Numbered from the stretch's first letter, positions 1 to 9,642 are shown. The stretch: 64,000 nt of DNA from an uncultured Parabacteroides sp. (GCA_949295065.1 CASFJQ010000005.1:62001-126000); one strand, 5' to 3'. Translations and numbers: made by a program. Notes: generated from the letters alone by a model not told the origin.

Positions 1-93
1 ACAAGTTGACGAGACACGAGTTAACAAGGTTCGCAAAACAAAGCCGAAAGCTCTAATAACTTCATATACTTGTCAAATTATCCCCTTGTCAAC
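1..93. repeat. Copy of the dispersed GTTGACAAG intergenic repeat
   Basis: Contains AAGTTGACGAG, GAGTTAACAAGG and, on the right, ACTTGTCAA and CCTTGTCAACT, so left and right parts are inverted with respect to each other. It is cut by the window start. The same words recur at about ten other intergenic sites here. The right arm ends just before the DUF4249 gene and supplies a spurious TTG start at 86. Confidence 0.75.
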
Positions 94-109
94 TAATAAA
101 AAAACACAT

Positions 110-1057
110 ATGAAACAAATTATACTAATAACAACAACTTTCATCCTTTCACTGACTTCGTGCATAAAGGATATTGACCTTAGTGAATATATCACTTCAC
201 CCAAACTGGTGATGAATGCGACTTTATTTCCTGACAGAAATATTGAAGTGGAAGTGACACGTACATGGTTCATCGGAACACCAAAACCTAATGAAGCTAT
301 TGAAGACGCTAAAGTTAATCTTTACGTTAATGAAGAATGGAAAGAAGAGCTGAATCATAAAATAAAAGAAGATTCAACAGGAAAAAAGGCTATATATTTC
401 AGCCAATATAAACCACAAAGAGGTGAAACACTGAGAATAGAAGTTTCTAAGGAAGGATTCCATGATGCCTCATCAACAGATATTATCCCGGATGCATGCA
501 AAATTAAATCCTATACAACAGAAAGAATAAAGAACAACAACAGACTATGTGAACTTACTATTAAAGATAATCCAGATAATGAAGACTATTATGCAATATA
601 TATGTTCTATCAGGATACAGTAATAAACGGTGAGCCTGTATATAAAGGTTTCTATCCTAAAATATTAAACGAAAACCTAATTATAAACGAGGAAAAGAGT
701 TTTATTGATAAAATATTCGATACAGGAAGCGATTATCTTAATTACACCGTTGAGCCTAAGATTTTCAATGACAGAAGTTTCAACGGTAAGGATTTCACTG
801 TGTCAATATCCATATATTCACCTCTTCGTATGAAAATAAATGCAGACGGAAGTTATTATAACTGCTTTATGCGAGTTTACACACTCTCTGAATCATATTA
901 CCGTTTCCTTGAATCTGTATTGTTCGTTAGTAGTGAAGACATTCTTAAAGACATGGCAAACCAAGGGCTTACCGCCCCTCCCATGGTTTTCAGCAATGTA
1001 AAGAATGGAGCAGGAATGATTGGAGCTTGCAACTATTATGATATTCCTATAAAATGA
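110..1057 (+). CDS. DUF4249 family lipoprotein
   Basis: A predicted lipoprotein of 315 residues. The N-terminus has a lysine, a hydrophobic run and the lipobox-like LTSC, so Cys17 would carry the lipid after signal peptidase II cleavage. The following CIKDIDL stretch and the beta-rich body resemble DUF4249, a Bacteroidetes surface or periplasmic family usually coded beside a TonB-dependent receptor; any such partner would lie left of this window. I chose ATG 110 rather than the upstream TTG 86, which falls inside a dispersed repeat and would spoil the signal peptide. It seems slightly short for the family. Function unknown; possibly an accessory to an outer-membrane transporter. Confidence 0.75.
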   Translation: MKQIILITTTFILSLTSCIKDIDLSEYITSPKLVMNATLFPDRNIEVEVTRTWFIGTPKPNEAIEDAKVNLYVNEEWKEELNHKIKEDSTGKKAIYFSQYKPQRGETLRIEVSKEGFHDASSTDIIPDACKIKSYTTERIKNNNRLCELTIKDNPDNEDYYAIYMFYQDTVINGEPVYKGFYPKILNENLIINEEKSFIDKIFDTGSDYLNYTVEPKIFNDRSFNGKDFTVSISIYSPLRMKINADGSYYNCFMRVYTLSESYYRFLESVLFVSSEDILKDMANQGLTAPPMVFSNVKNGAGMIGACNYYDIPIK

Positions 1058-1063
1058 GAAGTG

Positions 1064-1137
1064 TGACCCGGGTGGGACTCAAACCCACGACCTTCAGAAC
1101 CGGAATCTGACGCTCTATTCAACTAAGCTACCGGGCC
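1064..1137 (-). tRNA. tRNA-Arg (anticodon CCG)
   Basis: Read on the minus strand, a 7-bp acceptor stem (GGCCCGG with CCGGGUC), D arm, an anticodon stem UCAGA/UCUGA around the loop UUCCGGU, and a T arm GUGGG/CCCAC with UUUGAGU fold into a normal cloverleaf of 74 nt. The anticodon CCG reads CGG. The discriminator is A and CCA is not encoded. It lies close behind the DUF4249 gene on the opposite strand. Confidence 0.95.
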
Positions 1138-1273
1138 TTGAAAAATATGAATGCAAATGTATAGATAATCTTTTAAGAATGCAAATTGGACTGGCAAATA
1201 TTGGACACACAATAACTTTTATCATTGAATCCAATTATTTAATATCATTTTGCAAATAATCCAGTCTGAACTA

Positions 1274-1303
1274 TTGTTATTTTGCAATCAATACTTATCT
1301 TTG
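1274..1303 (+). promoter_or_regulatory. Predicted Bacteroidetes-type promoter for asnA
   Basis: TTG at 1274-1276, a 19-base gap, then TATCTTTG at 1296-1303, matching the TTTG/TAnnTTTG pattern of the primary sigma factor of Bacteroides. Transcription would start near 1310, about 30 bases before the asnA ATG. Confidence 0.6.
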
Positions 1304-1339
1304 TCTGCACAAAATAACAAACTCTAATTTAATAAATAT

Positions 1340-2377
1340 ATGAGCTATCTGATTAAACCCGCAGGATATAAGGCAATCTTAAATCTGCAACAAACAGAGT
1401 TAGGTATAAAGAAAATAAAAGACTTTTTCCAACAGAATCTATCTTCGGAACTTCGACTTCGCCGTGTTACAGCTCCATTATTCGTATTAAAAGGTATGGG
1501 TATCAATGATGACCTTAACGGCACAGAAAGAGCTGTTTCATTCCCTATAAAGGATTTGGGAGATGCCAAAGCAGAAATTGTTCATTCTTTGGCAAAATGG
1601 AAAAGACTAACTTTAGCTGATTACAAGATTGAAGAAGGATATGGTATTTATACAGACATGAATGCCATCCGAGCCGATGAGGAACTTGGCAACTTGCACT
1701 CTCTGTATGTTGACCAGTGGGACTGGGAAAGAGTGATGAAACCGGAAGAGAGAAATATTGATTTCCTGAAACAGATTGTACGCAGAATTTACGCTGCAAT
1801 GGTGAGAACTGAATATATGGTTTATGAGATGTTCCCTGAAATTACACCAAGTTTACCACAGGAAATCCAGTTCATACATGCTGAAGATTTATTACAGAAA
1901 TATCCTGGTTTATCTGCCAAAGAAAGAGAAGATGCTATAACTAAGGAATATGGAGCTGTGTTCATCATCGGCATTGGATGTAAATTAAGTGACGGCAAAA
2001 AGCACGACGGACGTTCTCCGGACTATGATGACTGGTCAACAATTGCTGAAAACGGACAAATGGGACTCAACGGTGATTTATTGGTTTGGGACAGTGTTCT
2101 TGACCGTGCATTAGAACTTTCTTCAATGGGTATAAGAGTTGATAAAGAAGCTTTGCTCCGTCAGCTGAAAGAATGTAATGCTGAAGAACGCAAAGAGTTG
2201 TATTTCCACAAACGACTTTTAAACGGAGAATTACCGCAGAGCATTGGTGGTGGTATCGGACAAAGCCGTCTGTGTATGTTCTATCTGCGCAAGGCTCATA
2301 TCGGAGAAATCCAAGCCAGCATCTGGCCTGAAGAGATGAGGTCTGAAGCTCGAGAAGCAGGAATGTATCTTATTTGA
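1340..2377 (+). CDS. asnA: Aspartate-ammonia ligase
   Basis: Makes asparagine from aspartate, ammonia and ATP in the cytoplasm. The 345 residues match the usual AsnA length and the fold is that of a class II aminoacyl-tRNA synthetase. The N-terminus MSYLIKPAGYKAILN and the conserved blocks around GIGCKLSDGKKHDGRSPDYD (about residues 211-230) and GGGIGQSRLCM near residue 305 are AsnA hallmarks. A good promoter lies 37 bases upstream and a strong terminator about 65 bases downstream, so it is probably a single-gene unit. The tRNA-Asn trio at 15.6 kb is the other asparagine-related locus here, but the two are not linked. Confidence 0.96.
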   Translation: MSYLIKPAGYKAILNLQQTELGIKKIKDFFQQNLSSELRLRRVTAPLFVLKGMGINDDLNGTERAVSFPIKDLGDAKAEIVHSLAKWKRLTLADYKIEEGYGIYTDMNAIRADEELGNLHSLYVDQWDWERVMKPEERNIDFLKQIVRRIYAAMVRTEYMVYEMFPEITPSLPQEIQFIHAEDLLQKYPGLSAKEREDAITKEYGAVFIIGIGCKLSDGKKHDGRSPDYDDWSTIAENGQMGLNGDLLVWDSVLDRALELSSMGIRVDKEALLRQLKECNAEERKELYFHKRLLNGELPQSIGGGIGQSRLCMFYLRKAHIGEIQASIWPEEMRSEAREAGMYLI

Positions 2378-2401
2378 TTATTTATAAATGTATTAATGAT
2401 C

Positions 2402-2436
2402 CTGTCCTAATGTAGAAACAACTGGCATAAGGACAG
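2402..2436 (+). other. Short inverted repeat behind asnA
   Basis: CTGTCCT at 2402 pairs with AGGACAG ending at 2436 across an 18-21 base loop. It lies directly before the asnA terminator and may be part of the transcript's 3' end structure. Confidence 0.4.
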
Positions 2437-2440
2437 TAGT

Positions 2441-2487
2441 AAAAAGAGTTCGAACCATCATATATTCTGGTTCGGACTCTTTTTTAT
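2441..2487 (+). terminator. Rho-independent terminator of asnA
   Basis: AAAAAGAGTTCGAACCA pairs with TGGTTCGGACTCTTTTT around a short loop, followed by a T-rich run. The A-rich left flank could let it act in both directions, but only asnA runs into it. Confidence 0.85.
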
Positions 2488-2570
2488 TTCACGAGAATAT
2501 TCATTTCATTGTTATATTATATGAAGTTTCTTAGATTTGTAGAAAATATTATGACATAACATAAATACAC

Positions 2571-3233
2571 ATGAACGTAAAAATAGAACAATCCTGGAAA
2601 GAGAAACTTGCTGACGAATTCGAGAAAGACTACTTTATACGACTAACCGAATTCGTTCGTAATGAATATAAAACACAGACAATTTATCCTCCGGGACCAT
2701 ATATTTTCAATGCCTTCGAACATTGCCCGTTCGATAAAGTTAAAGTAGTTATCCTAGGTCAAGATCCATATCACGAACCAGGACAGGCACATGGACTATG
2801 CTTTTCCGTTCAGGAGGGTGTGCCATTTCCCCCTTCTCTACAGAATATATTCAAGGAAATAGAAGCAGACCTGGGAAGAAAAAGCCCATCAAGCGGTAAT
2901 CTTCTCCGTTGGGCAGACCAAGGTGTGCTTTTGCTTAACGCTACACTTACAGTTCGTGCACATCAAGCCGGTTCACATCAGAACAAAGGTTGGGAAACAT
3001 TTACCGATGCTGTTATCCACAAACTGGCATCCGAAAGAAACCATATAGTTTATATTCTGTGGGGTTCATATGCACAAAAGAAAGGTGCATTTATCGACAG
3101 TACAAGAAATCTTGTACTTAAATCCGCCCATCCTTCTCCTCTATCTGCATACAGAGGTTTTTTCGGGAATAAACATTTCAGCAAGACTAATGATTATCTG
3201 ATTGCTACAGGACAGGAGCCGATAGAATGGTAG
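2571..3233 (+). CDS. ung: Uracil-DNA glycosylase (family 1)
   Basis: Removes uracil from DNA as the first step of base-excision repair. The 220 residues are the usual length. Motif A GQDPYH lies at residues 63-68 with the water-activating Asp at 65, and motif B HPSPLSA starts at His187, the same position as in the E. coli enzyme. The Tyr and Phe of the uracil pocket are present. The gene stands alone; its 3' end faces lptD across a run of 8-bp tandem repeats. Confidence 0.97.
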   Translation: MNVKIEQSWKEKLADEFEKDYFIRLTEFVRNEYKTQTIYPPGPYIFNAFEHCPFDKVKVVILGQDPYHEPGQAHGLCFSVQEGVPFPPSLQNIFKEIEADLGRKSPSSGNLLRWADQGVLLLNATLTVRAHQAGSHQNKGWETFTDAVIHKLASERNHIVYILWGSYAQKKGAFIDSTRNLVLKSAHPSPLSAYRGFFGNKHFSKTNDYLIATGQEPIEW

Positions 3234-3318
3234 TTTTTGAGTTTTTGAGTTTTTGAGTTTTTGAGTTTTTGAGTTTATAAGTTTTCCGATCTGGGAAGCA
3301 ACTTACAAACTCATAAAC
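3231..3318. repeat. TTTTTGAG tandem repeat and convergent hairpin
   Basis: Five consecutive 8-bp units of TTTTTGAG begin right at the ung stop codon and run into GAGTTTATAAGTT, which is inverted at AACTTACAAACTC near 3303-3315. It sits between the facing 3' ends of ung and lptD, where a two-way terminator is expected. A shorter relative is at 36041-36110. Confidence 0.7.
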
Positions 3319-3346
3319 TTAACAACTTAACTTATAGATTTAAATC

Positions 3347-6046
3347 CTACGGCCACTCAACCCCTTCACGATAGTTGCTGCTCTGATTATATTTCAAATC
3401 CTTCAACAACGATGAGCTTACGGCAATCGAGAATGTATATGACTTATAAGGGCCAACAGGGACGAAACTTGCTGTCATCTGGAAACAGTGCAGATTTCGT
3501 GATATGTTACAAGTCATATAAGATATCTTCTTCGTATCAAAATCGTATGTCGCATTGAAATTCAGATTCCAGTTCTTTGTCGGCTGGATACTTCCGTTAA
3601 AGGTCAACGCATGAGTCAATCGATATTTATATTCCAAACTTTTAGGATTAAACTCTCCATATCCCAACGACATACTGTAGTTGAACGAGAAGTTCCATGG
3701 AATAGTTGCTTTTGTATAGCCGTCAGCATCCACCTCATCGGTTTCTTTCTTCTTACCTAAAAGGCGTTCTTTCTTTTCCACTTCCGGACCGGCATCATCG
3801 CCTTGCAATCCTTCTCCTTCAGTGTTTGTGTTAGTATTATTTGATTTAGACTTACTGCTACCATCTCCTCCAAACCATTTCTTAAATGTATCATTATTGA
3901 ACGTATAAGAAAAGCTTGTTCCCGTCTGACGAAGCCTTCCTATTCCCTTTCCTGCCTGCCAACGAGGAATATCAAGTTTACGGACTGTTCCAGACTTCTC
4001 GTCATAACCGTATGTATAAGTATCAAATATCATATTAAGGTTCAAGGTGTAACTTTTTGTAAGCTTCAAACGCAAGCCCATAGACAAATCACTCCATTTG
4101 AATGAATCGGCAGCCATATTATAGCTCATACCAAGCGAAAGATTATCAATAAGGCTTATCTTCTTGAAACCGGTAGAATCTTTGTCCGAACGGACCTTCA
4201 TCTCCAAGTTATTATTTACCGAGAAATTAAGACTTCCGCTCTTTCCTCTTCCTGGAACGCCGAACATTTGCCCGGAGAAAGGCGAATAAGTTACCATCCT
4301 CTGTTCTCCCTGCGCATCAGTATAAACATAATTCTCATAATAACCGAAACGGGACGAACCAAAGTCCGGCGTAGCACTCAAGCTAACCGAAGGCTCCATT
4401 CTGTGACGTATCATCTCCACCTTCTTTCCCAAGAATGGCAAAGGTTTGAAAAATCCATAAAGAGTTGTTGAAGCTCCGATAGATGCAGAATAGTCATAAA
4501 CTCGATAGAATCCATACACAGTATCTGATGGAGCCATACGCTGAGTCTGCATATCATATGCCTGCAATACTTTATTAGTGTACCATCTCTCCGTATAATT
4601 GAATGAAGGAGAAATATTCAGATACTTGAACAAAGTGAACGTAGCACTTACCGGAATTGTATGCTGCATGGCATTACGCCAATCTTTCACCAAATTAGAT
4701 TTGAAAAGCAAACTTTCCTTTGTATTGATGCTATTTCTCAAATAGCCGGTATATGACAACGAAATCTTTTCATACCAACGTTCGTTACCAACAGGATTCT
4801 TCCTTTTGAATGGAAAAACACGGCTCAACGTAAAAGAAATGTCGGGCAACGTAACTGATATAGATGAGTCCTGGGTTCTCTGGCTGATAGAACCGGAAGC
4901 AGAAATAGTAAGCGGGAAATCAGGGAAACGCTGAGTGAGGCTGACACTTGAACTCTTCACGTTATCAGTCCCACCGGGTGCCATCGGTCCATAATACTGG
5001 TTTCGGGCATAACTACTGGTTGCAAAGTTTACACTCGCCGAGAACGACCTGTACGGATTTGCTTTCGCATCCTGCGTATGAGTCCACTGAATCTTAAAGT
5101 CTTTTGACAACGAATAGTCCGGCAAACCTTTGTCACCATATTTGGACACCAAATATGAAGCATTGAAACTTCCCGAATATTTATATCTTTTCTTATAGCT
5201 CGAACGGGCAGAAACTCCCCACGAACCCTTAGTATAAATCTCCCCGGTAAGAGCCAAATCCATATAATCACTCAAGGCAAAATAATAACCACCGTCACGA
5301 AGGAAGAAACCACGGGCAGATTCATCGCCAAATGTAGGCATCAATATACCTGAAGAATAAGATTCTGAAAAAGGGAAGAAACAGAACGGCAAACCCAACG
5401 GCAGAGGAACATCCTCAACCACAAGATAAACCGGACCTGTTACAATGTTTTTCTTAGGGCGCACTTTTGCTTTGGTCATCTGAATATAGAAGTGAGGATG
5501 CTCGTGATTGTCGCAAGTGGTATATCGTCCGCCAACCATATTCAATGCATCATCTTCACGTTTCTTTGTTCTTCCTGCAGTGACATATCCTTCACCCTGT
5601 TGTGTGATTACATCTGTTATGAAACCTTTCTTCGACTTGAAGTTATACCTCATCGTCTTTGACTCATATTCCTGACCGCCATCTTTGAAGAGAGGATAAC
5701 CGAACTCAGCACCTATTGAATCCAGGCCGAACTTGGCAAACACAATACTGCTGTCCATATTCATCTCGATATTCTCTGCCTGCAATTCTATCTGCTGATA
5801 TTTTACGTTTCCTTCACCAAACAGATATGCCCAGTTTCCTGCCGTCATCACAATTGAATCCTTTGCCTGATAATCAACCGGAGCATCAAGCGCAGTTTTC
5901 TTTCTTGGAACGGAATCTGTGGCAAGCGTGTCAGGCTGCATGACCACAGCTGCAGAATCAGCCGGCATTTCCGCCACCTGAGCCATAGCTCCGAATCCTC
6001 CAAAGAGAAGGTACGTCAAAAGGGTTATAAGGATTTTATATCTCAT
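3347..6046 (-). CDS. lptD: LptD-like LPS assembly outer-membrane protein
   Basis: Very likely the outer-membrane component that inserts lipopolysaccharide or lipooligosaccharide into the outer leaflet. The 899 residues start with a signal peptide ending in AMAQ, followed by a linker rich in Asp, Ser and Val, an OstA/LptA-like beta-jellyroll at about 55-200 (YLFGEGNVKYQQIELQA, then YESKTMRYNF), and a large barrel from about 225 with alternating aromatic strands. The block LPLGLPFCFFPFSES is typical of the plug/barrel border in Bacteroidetes LptD. An acidic low-complexity stretch near 715-745 is probably an external loop. It is single, with no lptA/B/C nearby. Confidence 0.88.
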   Translation of the reverse strand: MRYKILITLLTYLLFGGFGAMAQVAEMPADSAAVVMQPDTLATDSVPRKKTALDAPVDYQAKDSIVMTAGNWAYLFGEGNVKYQQIELQAENIEMNMDSSIVFAKFGLDSIGAEFGYPLFKDGGQEYESKTMRYNFKSKKGFITDVITQQGEGYVTAGRTKKREDDALNMVGGRYTTCDNHEHPHFYIQMTKAKVRPKKNIVTGPVYLVVEDVPLPLGLPFCFFPFSESYSSGILMPTFGDESARGFFLRDGGYYFALSDYMDLALTGEIYTKGSWGVSARSSYKKRYKYSGSFNASYLVSKYGDKGLPDYSLSKDFKIQWTHTQDAKANPYRSFSASVNFATSSYARNQYYGPMAPGGTDNVKSSSVSLTQRFPDFPLTISASGSISQRTQDSSISVTLPDISFTLSRVFPFKRKNPVGNERWYEKISLSYTGYLRNSINTKESLLFKSNLVKDWRNAMQHTIPVSATFTLFKYLNISPSFNYTERWYTNKVLQAYDMQTQRMAPSDTVYGFYRVYDYSASIGASTTLYGFFKPLPFLGKKVEMIRHRMEPSVSLSATPDFGSSRFGYYENYVYTDAQGEQRMVTYSPFSGQMFGVPGRGKSGSLNFSVNNNLEMKVRSDKDSTGFKKISLIDNLSLGMSYNMAADSFKWSDLSMGLRLKLTKSYTLNLNMIFDTYTYGYDEKSGTVRKLDIPRWQAGKGIGRLRQTGTSFSYTFNNDTFKKWFGGDGSSKSKSNNTNTNTEGEGLQGDDAGPEVEKKERLLGKKKETDEVDADGYTKATIPWNFSFNYSMSLGYGEFNPKSLEYKYRLTHALTFNGSIQPTKNWNLNFNATYDFDTKKISYMTCNISRNLHCFQMTASFVPVGPYKSYTFSIAVSSSLLKDLKYNQSSNYREGVEWP

Positions 6047-6181
6047 TCTCTATTTCAATTCAAGTTTCGCTGCCTCAACCTGCGGAAAACAAAACGGCGC
6101 ACAACGAAACCTGAGCGCCCTGCAAGAGTTGAGTATCATGCAGAGCGCAAAGGTATAACAAATTAATCGGTATCAGAAGAT

Positions 6182-6724
6182 TTATTCTCCTAAAAAGAGT
6201 TTACACCATGCATCAAATTGCTTTAATGTCTCCTCACCGTATTTTGAAAGGCTTGTCCTTACCTTATCAATTTTCTTTTCTTTATCTAATTTTGTCTTGC
6301 TGAAAAATTTATCAGCGAAGCATATAAGCTGTTCTTCCATCGACACAGGACGCATATCCCGGCGTGGAACTGGCAACTGACGGGCATCTATTATGTCCAA
6401 AGACAGACCTGTTCCGGTATGTCGCTCACAAACAAGAGCGTGCTTAGGATAACCTTCTTGACGCATCAGTTCCGCACCAAGATAACCATGGCAAATATAG
6501 GGCATTGATCCGTGACAGTCTATTTCCGGTGCGTCGCACTTGAAAATACCTATATCATGGAGCATGGCAGCCTCTTCAACGAACTTAAGGTCAAGGTTCA
6601 TTTCCGGATGCATTTTCCCTATCTCCAAAGCTTTACCGGCTACACTCCGACTGTGGTTTACCAATATCTTATATGCCTTGCTTTCCTCGGCATAGTATTT
6701 CTGTATTATTTCTAATGGATTCAT
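6182..6724 (-). CDS. HDIG-type HD phosphohydrolase
   Basis: A cytoplasmic protein of 180 residues with the HD metal-site pattern: His24, HD at 56-57 inside MLHDIGIFK, His79 and His102, plus a downstream Asp in CFADKF. It resembles TIGR00277 HDIG proteins, which hydrolyse phosphate esters, often of nucleotides or small substrates; the actual substrate cannot be told from sequence. It lies downstream of the receptor at 6779 on the same strand, about 50 bases away, so the two may be co-transcribed. Confidence 0.8.
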   Translation of the reverse strand: MNPLEIIQKYYAEESKAYKILVNHSRSVAGKALEIGKMHPEMNLDLKFVEEAAMLHDIGIFKCDAPEIDCHGSMPYICHGYLGAELMRQEGYPKHALVCERHTGTGLSLDIIDARQLPVPRRDMRPVSMEEQLICFADKFFSKTKLDKEKKIDKVRTSLSKYGEETLKQFDAWCKLFLGE

Positions 6725-6778
6725 ACGGATTTACTATTATTAAAAGTTTCGCAAGTAAACACAAAATATTCAGGGAAC

Positions 6779-9274
6779 TTACATCTGCATTCCGCCTCCG
6801 TTCTCGTTTTCTCCGCCCATTGAGTCGTCGTTGCTGATGCCTCGTTTTACTTTCTTGATAACGTCCTTCAACGAACCGAAACGGTAAGAAACGCTCAAAC
6901 GGAAATCACGTGCATGATTATATGATACGGTTTTCATATTGAATGTATCATCTGCTGTGTTGCTTTCCATCTTAATAGTTTTCCAGAACGGATTGTTGCA
7001 AGAAAGAGATACAGTAAGTTTTTTATCAAAGAAACTCTTATTTAAAGATATACCTGTGAAATACATTGCAGAACTTTTTCCCTGCAAATTGATTCTAGGA
7101 GAAAAATATCCACCATTCAAATCAATACGGAAATCTTTCGGCAAAGTAAGCTGTGCACCTGCAAAAACTCTACCACTGAAACCATCGTTAGCAAGATTAC
7201 CCTCAGTACTTTGAAGTTTTTCATAATTCATTCCGGCATTTGTAAATATTCTGAGCATTGCAATCGGACTATAACTTGCGTAAAGGAATGCACCTACAGA
7301 ACGTGTACGGCCGATATTACCATAAGTCGTTTCAGATATGCCCTGATCGTTCACCCATGTATATTGCTCGATTGAGTTGTTCACGAAACGATAGTTTCCG
7401 CTCAAGTTCATATTGAACTTCTGAGTAAAGATACTATAGTTCAAACGTATATTATGGCTCTTTTCTGAATCCAAATTCGGATTACCATAAGATATATTCA
7501 ACGGGTCGGTATCATTGACATAAGGATTCAAATAACGGATACCCGGACGTCTGATTCGCATATTATATCCTACACGGAACTGCTGCGCCTGAGTTATCTG
7601 GTATGACAATGTCAGGTTAGGAACCAAATCAAAATAATTTGTCTTGAAGTTCATCGACGGATCATAAGCATACTTCACATTCAGAGAAGTTCCTTCACCA
7701 CGAACACCGAACTTAGTTCCCAGCTTTCCGAACTTCATTGCATAACCCAGATAAGCAGAATAAATATGCTGGTTATGACGGAAGTCACTATTGGCATCAT
7801 ACTCTGACTCCCAGCTCTGGATTGAATCTCTGTAATATCTTCTGTCAGTTTCACTGTCGCTACCGCGATAGATATATTTCGCACCAACCTCGAGAGTCTG
7901 GTTCTTCCAAGTCGGAGTTGTGTAGTCGAACTGCAACGTATGCTCGCTGGTAGCAGCGTCGTTTATTGTCCATTGAGGATAATCACTCATCAAAGGATAG
8001 TCAACTACATCCAGCAACTCTGTATAGCTTTCGCTGTTGTTTGGCGACTGGCTGAAACGGTAAGAAAGAGTCAGAAGCTCACCTTTCTTATGTGTTGAGT
8101 GCTGATAATCGACATTTATATCTGTTGAACCAAACACAGACGTTGAACGGCTGTTTCTGTTATAAGAATATGAAGGTAACAATTCAGAGCCATTCCTGCC
8201 CAACATCTCAACGGCATATTCTGTTTTTGAAGTGTTATCTCCACGGAAAAGGTTTGCACCTACTGTGATAAGATTCAATGAGTCTATTTCATAACTACCT
8301 TCAAGATAACCGAACTGGAACGGACCCTGGCTTTTGCTGCGTCCACTCTGGTTCAGGATACTTCCCTCACGTGAAGCAGTGCCGTAGTCTTCGCGCACAG
8401 AATAAGATTCGTTCCACGGAGAATTGTTGTAATTATAATTATAGTTTGCTGTTATACCGAACTTGCCGTATTTAGCCGACACATAAGCTCCGCCGCCAAA
8501 TCTGCCCAACGTGCTTGCGCTGGCACGGACTGTTCCTGTATAACCCTGGAAAAGATTCTTGGTTGTGATGATATTGATTATACCACCAACACCTTCAGCG
8601 TCATATTTAGCTCCCGGGTCTGTAATAACCTCGATATCTTTCACAGAGCTTGCCGGCATACTCTTCAAAACGTCGGAAGGATTGTTGCTGAGCATATTTG
8701 AAGGCTTGCCGTTTACATATATTTTGAAGTTTGTTGAACCTTGCAATTGTATTTCATCATTTCCATCAACCGTAATCATCGGCACTTTGCGAAGCATGTC
8801 AAGGGTGTTGTTAGTCTGCGATTCCGGGTCGTCCTGAAGGCTGTAAGTAAGTTTGTCTATTTCCACTTTGACCAGCGGTTTCTGCGCCACAACGGTTACT
8901 TCGTCAAGTCTCTGATTATCGTCAATCATATAAAGCTTGCCGAGGTTAAGGGTATTTTTTCCTGCAGAGATTGTGAATTTCTTCTGGGCCGGTTTCTTTC
9001 CTATTGATTGCATGGAAAGAATATATTTACCGGTTGATTTCAATGTAGCTTCAAAGTTTCCATCGATATCACACGCCAGAAGCAACAAAGATTTCTGCGG
9101 ATTGTTCTGTAATGCGATACTCAACGTCGCATAAGGAACTGTTTCATTTGTCAGCGAATCGACAACCTGTCCTTTAATCACAAAGTTCCCTTTCGCCCCG
9201 GTTTGTGCCACTGCCGAAAAGGCAGAAAGCATAAAACACAATAAGATAAACAAGCAATTTTTCATCTCATTCAC
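6779..9274 (-). CDS. TonB-dependent receptor-like outer-membrane beta-barrel protein
   Basis: An outer-membrane protein of 831 residues with a signal peptide ending in AVAQ, a CarboxypepD_reg-like domain at about 32-115 (GQVVDSLTNETVPYATLSI), a plug-like region at about 125-235 (MLRKVPMITVDG, DPGAKYDAEGVGGIINI) and a barrel of the Bacteroidetes 'outer membrane beta-barrel family' (OMP_b-brl_3 type). No SusD partner is present, so it is not a SusCD pair. The tail is Gly/Asn/Met-rich after the last strand. Either of two close ATGs (9274 or 9265) is possible. A palindrome array lies about 290 bp upstream. The ligand is unknown. Confidence 0.85.
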   Translation of the reverse strand: MNEMKNCLFILLCFMLSAFSAVAQTGAKGNFVIKGQVVDSLTNETVPYATLSIALQNNPQKSLLLLACDIDGNFEATLKSTGKYILSMQSIGKKPAQKKFTISAGKNTLNLGKLYMIDDNQRLDEVTVVAQKPLVKVEIDKLTYSLQDDPESQTNNTLDMLRKVPMITVDGNDEIQLQGSTNFKIYVNGKPSNMLSNNPSDVLKSMPASSVKDIEVITDPGAKYDAEGVGGIINIITTKNLFQGYTGTVRASASTLGRFGGGAYVSAKYGKFGITANYNYNYNNSPWNESYSVREDYGTASREGSILNQSGRSKSQGPFQFGYLEGSYEIDSLNLITVGANLFRGDNTSKTEYAVEMLGRNGSELLPSYSYNRNSRSTSVFGSTDINVDYQHSTHKKGELLTLSYRFSQSPNNSESYTELLDVVDYPLMSDYPQWTINDAATSEHTLQFDYTTPTWKNQTLEVGAKYIYRGSDSETDRRYYRDSIQSWESEYDANSDFRHNQHIYSAYLGYAMKFGKLGTKFGVRGEGTSLNVKYAYDPSMNFKTNYFDLVPNLTLSYQITQAQQFRVGYNMRIRRPGIRYLNPYVNDTDPLNISYGNPNLDSEKSHNIRLNYSIFTQKFNMNLSGNYRFVNNSIEQYTWVNDQGISETTYGNIGRTRSVGAFLYASYSPIAMLRIFTNAGMNYEKLQSTEGNLANDGFSGRVFAGAQLTLPKDFRIDLNGGYFSPRINLQGKSSAMYFTGISLNKSFFDKKLTVSLSCNNPFWKTIKMESNTADDTFNMKTVSYNHARDFRLSVSYRFGSLKDVIKKVKRGISNDDSMGGENENGGGMQM

Positions 9275-9560
9275 ACACTTAAAGATTTTACTCAGGTTAT
9301 TTTTTCTCTCTCTTTAGCCGCGCAAGCCGAATAGCTTATAAAATCAAACCCACATTGCTTCAGCTTATGCAGCTATGAGTATTCAATAATGATCAAAGCC
9401 TTTACTTACGAAACCTTAATTTGACTTATTTGACGCAACAGAATACAAATAGTTTACTCTTGGGACATATTTTTTTCAAGAAAAATTTCCATATCATGCA
9501 GTTAAAGCTATCAATAGCTATAAATCAGACGATTACATTTTCATCATAAATCTACACACT
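9275..9560. other. Gene-free stretch between divergent genes
   Basis: Upstream region of both the receptor (minus) and the nitroreductase (plus). I see no ORF with coding character here. It is AT-rich and leads into the palindrome array that starts at 9561. Confidence 0.6.
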
Positions 9561-9642
9561 GAAAAACTTTTTCCATATATTATGAAAATTATTTTTCATA
9601 TATTGTGAAAAAAGTTTTTCATCCGTATGAAAAAATATTTTC
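9561..9642. repeat. Four-unit palindrome array, 22-23 bp period, core GAAAA-n-TTTTC
   Basis: GAAAA starts a 13-14 bp palindrome (GAAAAACTTTTTC, GAAAATTATTTTTC, GAAAAAAGTTTTTC, GAAAAAATATTTTC) at 9561, 9584, 9607 and 9629, so the units are 23, 23 and 22 bp apart. Spacers are variants of ATATATTAT and ATCCGTAT. It lies between the divergent receptor and nitroreductase genes and could hold operators for either. Confidence 0.8.

Noticed and set aside
8366..8377. CTCACGTGAAGC in a receptor gene as a parS site
   Set aside because: Only one half resembles the parS palindrome, and it lies inside a coding region where the bases encode the barrel.
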